Positions 9,073-14,835 of a stretch of DNA of 44,187 nucleotides are shown piece after piece. How positions within the stretch are numbered: the first letter of the stretch is position 1; every line of letters starts with the position of its first letter. The notes under the pieces are model-generated. The model saw only the letters and a list, made by a program, of their open reading frames with translations. It was not told the DNA's origin and made no database searches. A program made the position numbers and the translations under genes. Origin of the DNA: Paracoccus sp. S-4012 (lineage in GTDB: Bacteria > Pseudomonadota > Alphaproteobacteria > Rhodobacterales > Rhodobacteraceae); assembly GCF_009674885.1 (NCBI RefSeq), contig NZ_WKKA01000020.1, forward strand, positions 1 to 44,187, written 5' to 3'.

Positions 9073-10755
9073 ATGAAGCCGCTTGCGCTATATGTTGGGC
9101 TTCCTCAAACTGGAGAGGATAGACTGGCCACCTTGTTTGAGATCAACGGATTGTCAACTACTGGGCACAGCGGAGGTCGCTTAGCTCAAGAAGTGGTATT
9201 TCGACGCCTTTCTGGCTCTCCGTTAGGAAGGTTGTTTGAGGGCTATGATCTAATTGTTGGCTTGGAGGGCAAGCCGCGTCCTGGGCGCCCGTTTCTCACG
9301 GGGTATACAGAGCTCGAGTATTTGTTGCAGTGTGCAGCCAACGCGGTCCTAGTTTTTAACGACATTGATCAAGATATCTGGATCCGCAGCATGCAGTTGC
9401 GTGATAACGGGGCTGCGGCTGCCTTCCAAGCGACTTGGTTGGGTGTACCGCACGAGGAGCTGCCTGCGATCTGGTGCGCTCAATTCGCGAAACAACGCGC
9501 AAGGGTGGAAACGGCGCAGGACAGCGGGGCAAGGGTCGTCGTCTTGGATGCCGACGGCAGCTTTAGTGACTGGCAGGACAGGCTCTCCCCCTGGTTCGAC
9601 CTTCCTATTGTCCCGGATGGGGAAACCGTATCAACTCTGTCCGCAAGCAGCGTCAGGAAGGACAGAGTTATTCCGCCAGATGGCTCGCCAATTACCGCGT
9701 TGGAGCGGACCACGGCGTTAGCTCGGCACTGTCTTGGAAGCGTGCATCCCGCCAGCACAGGTGGCGCTGTTTTTTCGGATATCTATGCGGAATGGGATGG
9801 CGGCGAGAAGGTAACGAGACAGGATGGAACACCATTCCCCGTCCGTTTTGGTCAGCTAGAGGGGCGGCACGGATGCCTGGCTCAGCCCGGAGTCAAAAAG
9901 GCCAACCGCGTCGAGGGAGTGATAAACGAAGCGTTATCTAGCGGCGCGGCATCACCCCTCCGGATTGATATGCAAGATTGCCGCCTCTACGGCCTCAAGC
10001 ATGGTGACATCCCGGATGCACCTGTCTTAACCTACTGCCGTAGGGGGGGGGCAAAGAACGTAGTACTGTGGCCGCTGCCTGAATACCACAGCATCGGTGC
10101 AGAGAATTTTGTTGGTGCGGGTCCTTGCGATAACGTGTCTTTCGAAGATAAGCTTGACGTCTTGTTCTGGCGCGGCGCTCTTTCGGGTCATTGCAGCAAC
10201 GTGGTTGAGGGAGTCTTCACAGACGAAGTCTGGAGGGTAGCTGACGCGTTATCCACCAACCCGGAATGCGAAGACCTGTGGGAACTGTTTGCAACCTGCA
10301 CGCGCGTATCCGTTTTGGAGCGACATGGTGCTGTAGCCGGAATTGATATGAAGCTTGTGTCAGGGCCAAGTTTCGAATGGCTCAGCAAGCATCCTCGCAC
10401 GGCTTCCCTTTGCGGACGAGGCACCAAGCGTCGTGGAACGTTGCGCCACCGCTATATATTGAGCATGCGAGGCTACGACACTGGGTCAAACTTTATCTCG
10501 GCCGCCAATTCTAACTCTGTGGTGCTGAAAGAAGAGGACGGCTGGGAGTTGTTCTACTCGCCGCTCTTCCGGCCCTGGGAGAGCTATATCCCTCTCGCCC
10601 CTGGACTCCACGATCTAGAAGAGCGCCTCGAGTGGGCCAGGAGTAACCCTGCTCGCTGCAAGGAAATAAGCGCGGCGGCTCGAGATGCGTGTCGCTATTT
10701 GGCCTCCCCGAAGTGGAGGCGCCTTTTGTTGCGGGCTGTAGCCGGCAGTATCTGA
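9073..10755 (+). CDS. GT90 (CAP10/LPS-modifying)-like glycosyltransferase with degenerate sulfotransferase-like N terminus
   Basis: 560 residues. The C-terminal part resembles GT90/CAP10: DVLFWRGALSGHCSN near 362-376, YILSMRGYDTGSNF near 460, then NSVVLKEEDGWELFYSPLF and WESYIPL, the family's xylosyl/glucosyltransferase signature. The N terminus opens with LALYVGLPQTGEDRLATLF, which looks like a sulfotransferase phosphate loop (YVGLPKTGTT) that has lost its Thr/Ser residues. I chose ATG 9073 because GAGGAAAGG stands 3-11 bases upstream; a frame from 8980 adds 31 unsupported residues. A run of nine G (10043-10051) lies inside the catalytic half and could slip. It likely adds a sugar to the same surface glycan. 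Confidence 0.75.
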   Translation: MKPLALYVGLPQTGEDRLATLFEINGLSTTGHSGGRLAQEVVFRRLSGSPLGRLFEGYDLIVGLEGKPRPGRPFLTGYTELEYLLQCAANAVLVFNDIDQDIWIRSMQLRDNGAAAAFQATWLGVPHEELPAIWCAQFAKQRARVETAQDSGARVVVLDADGSFSDWQDRLSPWFDLPIVPDGETVSTLSASSVRKDRVIPPDGSPITALERTTALARHCLGSVHPASTGGAVFSDIYAEWDGGEKVTRQDGTPFPVRFGQLEGRHGCLAQPGVKKANRVEGVINEALSSGAASPLRIDMQDCRLYGLKHGDIPDAPVLTYCRRGGAKNVVLWPLPEYHSIGAENFVGAGPCDNVSFEDKLDVLFWRGALSGHCSNVVEGVFTDEVWRVADALSTNPECEDLWELFATCTRVSVLERHGAVAGIDMKLVSGPSFEWLSKHPRTASLCGRGTKRRGTLRHRYILSMRGYDTGSNFISAANSNSVVLKEEDGWELFYSPLFRPWESYIPLAPGLHDLEERLEWARSNPARCKEISAAARDACRYLASPKWRRLLLRAVAGSI

Positions 10756-11014
10756 CGGTCTTGCGCGCCTCTGTCGCCTGAGCAGAGCGTGCGGTCGCCG
10801 GTAGCCGAACCGGTGCCGCTCATTGGCGAGATCTCGAAACCGGCACTGCGACAGACTCGCGCTTCACCCGGGCATCAGCACCAGCGGGATGGTCCCGCGC
10901 TACCGGCCCGCGCCATCATCTGGCGGAGCACGAGAAGGAGGAGCAAAAACGCCCGTGGCATGTCACTCGGTGTAGTAAACGTTCGTATACTGGACAGTCG
11001 GGAAGTAATTCAAG

Positions 11015-11449
11015 TTACAGCGTTTCGACAGGTACGCCGACGATCTCATTGACGTGGGACCAGGCTTTGTCCGTGGTCAGGGCCGTCGCGCTCCGGCTGA
11101 CGCATAGAGCCAGGCAAGCGCGGTCACCCAAGGAGAGCCCCTGTCCTCGCGTCGCAGTTCGCAGTGCTCCCGTGGTATGGGCCGCACTCTCGTCGAAGGG
11201 CACGACAGAAAGATGGAGCGGGGCGAGAAGGACACGGGCGGTGTCCGCATCGGCGCCCAGTTCGTTCAGCTTCGACGCCACCTCTGCAAGGTTCACGGCC
11301 GAGATCACGGCGGAGGGCAGAACAGCAGCCACGCGGTCGGCACCTGGTTCGCCGTTGATGAGGCACAGGAGCGCGGAGGCATCTAGGACATAAGCCTGCT
11401 GGCCTCCCGCGGCCGCTCTGGCACTCTCGGGCCCAGTGGTGTCACTCAC
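11015..11449 (-). CDS. vapC: VapC-type PIN-domain toxin
   Basis: 144 residues, a PIN-domain ribonuclease. The acidic residues of the active site are present: D23 (YVLDASALL), E56 (NLAEVASKL), D109 (LSLGDRACLA) and D127 (TTDKAW). The start overlaps the end of the upstream antitoxin gene by 8 bp, the usual antitoxin-then-toxin order on the minus strand. VapC enzymes cut tRNA or rRNA and are held inactive by VapB. The complete active site suggests a working toxin that helps keep the plasmid. Confidence 0.88.
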   Translation of the reverse strand: MSDTTGPESARAAAGGQQAYVLDASALLCLINGEPGADRVAAVLPSAVISAVNLAEVASKLNELGADADTARVLLAPLHLSVVPFDESAAHTTGALRTATRGQGLSLGDRACLALCVSRSATALTTDKAWSHVNEIVGVPVETL

Positions 11450-11690
11450 GAGCCGCCTCCGCCCGCCGGTCTGCGATCAGTTCTTCGGACAGGATCCTGC
11501 CGTCGGGGTTCAGCTCCCGCATGCGCTCCTGCACCCGGCGGATGGCCGAAGACAGCGAACGCACCCGCAGCTCGCCCTCGTCCAGCTCGACGATGACGGT
11601 ATCACCTGGGGCGATGCCCATCGCTCGACGGAACGCGGCGGGGATGACCAGCTTGCCCCCTTCCACGACCTTGACCCGTTGCGATTGCAT
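11442..11690 (-). CDS. vapB: VapB/AbrB-type antitoxin
   Basis: 82 residues with an N-terminal swapped-hairpin AbrB/SpoVT DNA-binding domain (VVEGGKLVIPAAFRRAMGI, then GDTVIVEL) and a C-terminal charged tail that would wrap around the toxin. It heads the pair and overlaps vapC by 8 bp, so the two are translationally coupled. The pair is expected to bind and repress its own promoter just upstream at about 11690-11760. Confidence 0.88.
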   Translation of the reverse strand: MQSQRVKVVEGGKLVIPAAFRRAMGIAPGDTVIVELDEGELRVRSLSSAIRRVQERMRELNPDGRILSEELIADRRAEAARE

Positions 11691-11882
11691 GGCTCTCTGA
11701 TCCTCTCAGGAACTGCACGGGCATGATAACGGTCGCAGGCCGTGGGTATCAATCTCCCTTCGCGTCTTGGTAGGCGGTCAGGTCAGATCGGCAGCATATG
11801 CCAGAGTCGAGCAGTGGTACCAACATGTCGTTTGATGCTGCCCATCGCGTCGGTTTGGGTATACCCCAGAAGAACAGGTGGA

Positions 11883-11932
11883 TCGGACACAAATAGGCGT
11901 CCGAATAGGGTTGCGTTCTTGTGTTTCGGACG
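11883..11932. promoter_or_regulatory. Candidate res site of the adjacent resolvase
   Basis: TCGGACA (11883-11889) faces CGTCCGA (11898-11904), and TCGGACG follows at 11926-11932: three copies of a GTCCGA-type half-site within 50 bp, directly upstream of a serine resolvase gene. Resolvases bind paired half-sites upstream of their own gene, both to recombine and to repress. The exact subsites cannot be fixed by eye. Confidence 0.45.
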
Positions 11933-11978
11933 ACAATCTGGGCGGGTCTAGACCCTTGCAGGACAGAACAGTCCTTCC

Positions 11979-12548
11979 ATGACCCTCTACGGCTATGCCC
12001 GCGTGTCATCGACCGACCAGGATCTCTCTCTGCAGGAGGCCGCGCTCCGTGCTGCCGGCTGCCAGGTGATCCGCGCTGAGAAGAAGACCGGCACTCGACG
12101 CGACGGTCGTTATGAACTCGACACCCTCCTGCAGTTCCTGCGCACAGGCGACACGCTGGTCGTCACCCGCATCGACCGGCTGGCGCGCAGCCTCAAGGAC
12201 CTGCAGGACCTTGTCCACGAGTTGAAGGAGAAGGGCGTTGCGCTGAAGGCAACCGAGCAGCCCGTGGACACCTCCACCGCCGCCGGCAAGGCCTTCTTCG
12301 ACATGCTGGGCGTATTCGCCGAGTTCGAAACCAGTCTGCGGCGCGAGCGGCAGGCGGAAGGGATCGCCGCTGCCAAGCAGCGCGGCGTCTACAAGGGGCG
12401 CAAACCCCGGATCGATCCCGTCGAGATCCGCAGGCTCTCTACGGAGGAGAAGCTCAGTCCTTCAGCAATCGCCAAGCGGCTGGGAATCGCGCGCTCGTCG
12501 GTCTACCGCCTTCTGCCCGAGGTCCGAGGCGTTCAGAGCCTGGCATGA
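11979..12548 (+). CDS. Serine recombinase (resolvase/invertase family)
   Basis: 189 residues, usual length for a Tn3-type resolvase or DNA invertase. The catalytic Ser10 sits in YGYARVSSTDQ. The Arg-rich catalytic motif VTRIDRLARSLKDL and the helix-E region FDMLGVFAEFETSLRRERQ are intact, and the C terminus has a Hin-type helix-turn-helix (SPSAIAKRLGIARSSVYRLL). With no transposase on the plasmid, its likely job is to resolve plasmid dimers or to act at the res-like site just upstream. It may also be a relic of a lost Tn3-family element. Its stop overlaps a small downstream frame (ATGA). Confidence 0.9.
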   Translation: MTLYGYARVSSTDQDLSLQEAALRAAGCQVIRAEKKTGTRRDGRYELDTLLQFLRTGDTLVVTRIDRLARSLKDLQDLVHELKEKGVALKATEQPVDTSTAAGKAFFDMLGVFAEFETSLRRERQAEGIAAAKQRGVYKGRKPRIDPVEIRRLSTEEKLSPSAIAKRLGIARSSVYRLLPEVRGVQSLA

Positions 12549-12670
12549 GCGACCAGCAGTGCCTCTGGACCGAGAAGCGCGACATCAGCGACAAGCTCTG
12601 GCGGATTCAGCTGATTGACGCGGCTTCCGCCTCACCTGGGCACGCCGGGGGGTGTCATGATGTTGGATGA
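12545..12670 (+). CDS. Small 41-residue protein, unknown
   Basis: ATG 12545 overlaps the resolvase stop as ATGA and the frame stays open for 41 residues, with a charged N-terminal half (TEKRDISDKLWRIQLID). The next gene starts inside its last codons (12657). This chain of overlaps suggests translational coupling of three frames, but there is no family match I recognise and the C-terminal half is low complexity. Could be chance. Confidence 0.35.
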   Translation: MSDQQCLWTEKRDISDKLWRIQLIDAASASPGHAGGCHDVG

Positions 12671-12974
12671 CCCAAAGACCCCACGACCGCCCTTGCTGAA
12701 AAGCCAGACCCGTCAATCAAGCTGGCGCCGCGCCAATATTGCCAAGTACACGGCCCATCTGGCGGTTCAGCGGGCGCTCCTGTCGGGAACGCTGCAAAAG
12801 CAGGGCTGCGAGGTGTGTGGCAGCAACGCGGTCGATGCCCATCACGACCAGTATGAGGAGCCGTTGAACGTCAGGTGGTTGTGCCGCCGCCATCACGTCA
12901 AGCTGCACTATTACGGCGAGGACATGTTTCCCATTGGCCGCTCCTCGCTGGAGGCGCAATCGCACGAGGAGTGA
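12657..12974 (+). CDS. HNH-like zinc-binding protein
   Basis: 105 residues. A treble-clef/HNH-like core is visible: CEVCG, then DAHHDQYEEPLNVRWLC and RRHHVKLHYY, with two CxxC/CxxH metal pairs around a histidine pair. Phages and mobile elements encode many short proteins of this type, either nicking endonucleases or DNA-binding relatives. ATG 12657 follows GGGGGGTG and overlaps the preceding small frame; ATG 12660 is equally possible. Since the usual full ββα-metal catalytic spacing is not certain by eye, nuclease activity is only inferred. Confidence 0.6.
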   Translation: MMLDDPKTPRPPLLKSQTRQSSWRRANIAKYTAHLAVQRALLSGTLQKQGCEVCGSNAVDAHHDQYEEPLNVRWLCRRHHVKLHYYGEDMFPIGRSSLEAQSHEE

Positions 12975-12996
12975 GGACAAGCCCGAAGGTAGTGCG

Positions 12997-13089
12997 CGCT
13001 CCCATGGTGGGAACCACCGCGACCGTCTTGCCGGCCCTGCGCCAAGCCGAGACCACGTGGAGGTCAGCGACGGTCCGGGCGACCTTCAT
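12997..13089 (-). pseudogene. panC: panC 5' fragment (pantoate-beta-alanine ligase)
   Basis: The first 31 residues read MKVARTVADLHVVSAWRR... and end in GKTVAVVPTMGA, the standard opening of PanC, which normally continues LHEGHLSL. Here similarity stops abruptly at about 12997 and the frame runs into unrelated sequence. It is a deletion or recombination scar; a chromosomal gene, or one from another plasmid, was once joined here. Confidence 0.7.
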
Positions 13090-13101
13090 CGGGCAGCCTC
13101 G

Positions 13102-13152
13102 TCAGTGGCAAACCAGGCCCCATCCCAAAAGCGCCGACGCATCAATCACCAC
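13102..13152 (-). pseudogene. vapC 5' fragment
   Basis: Just after the antitoxin stop, a GTG-started frame reads VVIDASALLGWG and ends at a stop 17 codons in. VxDASALL is the opening of a PIN-domain VapC toxin with its first catalytic Asp; the remainder is gone. The break lies 13 bp before the panC fragment, so one event probably joined the two. Confidence 0.65.
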
Positions 13153-13154
13153 CG

Positions 13155-13400
13155 TCAGCGCTGGCCTTCGTCCCGCGCCGACAGGATTTCCTCACGCGAC
13201 AGGGCCCGACCATGCTGGGCCAAGCGTGCCCGCAGCCGGGTCAGACGCCGCAACGCCTCGGCCCGAGTAGAACCCGCGACCGGAACCAGCCGGGCGACAG
13301 GCGTGCCCTGCCGGGTGATCGTGACGGTTTCACCTGCCTCGGCCGCTGCGAGCAGTTCCGAGAGATGGGTCTTGGCTTCAAAAGCACCGACTACACGCAT
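13155..13400 (-). CDS. Phd/YefM-type antitoxin, orphaned
   Basis: 81 residues with the typical Phd opening (VVGAFEAKTHLSELLAAAEAGE, TITRQGTPVARLVP). I chose ATG 13400 after GTGAAAG because it gives the standard N terminus; the frame is open 10 codons further. Its toxin partner is only the 17-codon vapC scrap downstream, so this is an antitoxin without a toxin. It could still bind the related Phd-VapC complex encoded at 13791-14440. Confidence 0.82.
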   Translation of the reverse strand: MRVVGAFEAKTHLSELLAAAEAGETVTITRQGTPVARLVPVAGSTRAEALRRLTRLRARLAQHGRALSREEILSARDEGQR

Positions 13401-13405
13401 GACTT

Positions 13406-13621
13406 TCACTGAAGACGTTCGGCAATCCACAGCTTGATAAGAGATTGCCGGGTGACGCCAAGTTCCTTGGCCTGTCGGTCAAGGCTGGTGACGACCCAAG
13501 CTGGAAAATCCACATTGACCCGATGGGTCTCGGTGTTTGTCCGGCGAGCCCGCGACCAGTCCACCTGAGCGCTCACGTCCTCGCCGGCCTCGAACCTCTC
13601 GTCGAACTCACGCGCCTTCAT
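13406..13621 (-). CDS. brnA: BrnA-type antitoxin, copy 1 (partner truncated)
   Basis: 71 residues with the BrnA ribbon-helix-helix pattern: VNVDFPAWVVTSLDRQAKELG followed by VTRQSLIKLWIAERL. It is nearly identical to the copy at 17552-17767. Start ATG 13621 lies inside the tail of the brnT remnant, the normal brnT-brnA overlap. Upstream brnT and its operator were removed by a deletion, so this gene has probably lost its promoter. Confidence 0.85.
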   Translation of the reverse strand: MKAREFDERFEAGEDVSAQVDWSRARRTNTETHRVNVDFPAWVVTSLDRQAKELGVTRQSLIKLWIAERLQ

Positions 13622-13682
13622 AGCGTTCGACCTCCTCCTTGCGGGCACGACGCACCGAGATGATGCCCATGGCTTCCTTCCT
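13608..13682 (-). pseudogene. brnT: brnT 3' remnant
   Basis: Only the last 24 residues of the toxin remain (RKEAMGIISVRRARKEEVER...). Comparison with the intact copy shows identity up to 13682, where the sequence jumps to TAGCCGTTCGGACACGT, a 17-mer that in the intact locus lies beyond the brnT promoter (18058-18074). About 230 bp containing most of brnT and its operator were deleted. Confidence 0.82.
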
Positions 13683-13755
13683 AGCCGTTCGGACACGTGC
13701 AGGCGAGCCGATCGTCGATGCGCGGCTTAGCGCCTCGTTGATATCCCTGCGGGCT

Positions 13756-13772
13756 GGACTAAGTCTTAGTCC
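13756..13772. promoter_or_regulatory. Palindromic operator upstream of phd
   Basis: GGACTAAG-T-CTTAGTCC is a perfect 8-bp inverted repeat ending 7 bases before the AAGGAG of the antitoxin gene. Phd-type complexes bind such palindromes to repress their own operon. Confidence 0.7.
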
Positions 13773-13790
13773 AACACCAAGGAGCATGTC

Positions 13791-14012
13791 ATGCAGATGA
13801 ACGTGGCGGAGGCAAAGGCCCGGTTGTCGGAACTCATCGCAGCCGCCGAGCGCGGCGAGGAGGTCATCATCGCGCGTGGTGGCCAGCCGGTCGTGCGGCT
13901 GGTCTCGGTTCATCGCCCAACCGTCCGCATCGGGATGGGTGACGGGCTGGTCAGCAGGGTGCCGGACTTCCTCGCCCCCATGTCCGAGAACGAGTTGAAG
14001 GACTGGGAGTGA
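13791..14012 (+). CDS. Phd/VapB-type antitoxin
   Basis: 73 residues, Phd fold (MNVAEAKARLSELIAAAERG, then IIARGGQPVVRLV) with an acidic C-terminal tail for toxin binding. AAGGAG at 13779-13784 supports ATG 13791. Its stop overlaps the GTG start of the PIN toxin, so the two are coupled. A perfect palindrome upstream is the likely autoregulatory site. Confidence 0.88.
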   Translation: MQMNVAEAKARLSELIAAAERGEEVIIARGGQPVVRLVSVHRPTVRIGMGDGLVSRVPDFLAPMSENELKDWE

Positions 14013-14440
14013 GCAGGGTCCTTCTCGACACGCACAGCTTCATTTGGAGCCTGGTCATGTCCTCGGAGCTCAGCGCCACGGCGCGGGGCATGATCGAGGC
14101 TGCGGATGCTGTCTATGTCGCTCCGATCAGCTTCTACGAGATCACCCAGAAGCATCGCATCGGGAGATGGCCGGAGCTCGGTCCGGTTGTCGACCAGCTC
14201 CTGCCGCTCTGGCGCGAGCAGGGAACCGAACTCGCGCCATACACGGCCGAGATCGCGTTCCTGGCGGGAGCGATGCCGTGGAGCCACCGGGATCCCTTCG
14301 ACCGGATGATCGCGGCGACTGCCATCACGCTCGGCTGCCCCCTGATCTCCAAGGATGTGGCGTTCGACCAGCTCGACAGCTTTTCGGGATGGCCAGGCCG
14401 CGTCTGGGGAGCTGCGCCCGAGGACCCAGTGTTACTCTAG
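14009..14440 (+). CDS. vapC: VapC-type PIN-domain toxin
   Basis: 143 residues. Active-site acids are in place: D7 (VLLDTHSFIW), E44 (ISFYEITQK), D95/D98 (RDPFDRMIAATA) and D116 (ISKDVAF). This is the subgroup paired with Phd-type antitoxins. The GTG start overlaps the antitoxin stop. Apparently intact; expected to be an endoribonuclease. Confidence 0.88.
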   Translation: MSRVLLDTHSFIWSLVMSSELSATARGMIEAADAVYVAPISFYEITQKHRIGRWPELGPVVDQLLPLWREQGTELAPYTAEIAFLAGAMPWSHRDPFDRMIAATAITLGCPLISKDVAFDQLDSFSGWPGRVWGAAPEDPVLL

Positions 14441-14835
14441 GTCACGCTGCTGCCGGATGAGACCGGCGGTGAGAAAGTCAGCCAAACCGGTGTTTCTACA
14501 CCGCGCTCCGGGACATGATCAAGCGCGCCGCCTGGAGGCGAAATCCGCCGAGCGATTTCCGGCGCCTTTCGGGCAGTCACAAGCACGTTTTCGCTCATTT
14601 CCCGCCGGGGTTGAGATTAAGCGAGGCGGGCTCTTGCGCATTCACCAGCGTGAATCTGCCTAAAGTGTCCGAGCACTTGGTTCTGGCACTTGCGGCCCAT
14701 CGAGGGATGTCAGAAGCCGGCCCGGGGTGACGCGCTTATATAAATTACCCCTTGCCGAGCAATGGCATGAGCTTTTGTTGAGCGCAATCAGCCAGACATC
14801 CGAACCATGAATGGGACAGGAGCGATCGTAACGCT
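14441..14835 (+). other. Intergenic with probable promoter of the beta-helix gene
   Basis: No supported gene in 395 bp. An AT-rich patch (TTATATAAATTA near 14738) is the best promoter candidate. A 10-codon frame starts at ATG 14807 and its TGA (14837-14839) overlaps the next ATG at 14836, a possible leader peptide that couples translation; it may be chance. Confidence 0.4.
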
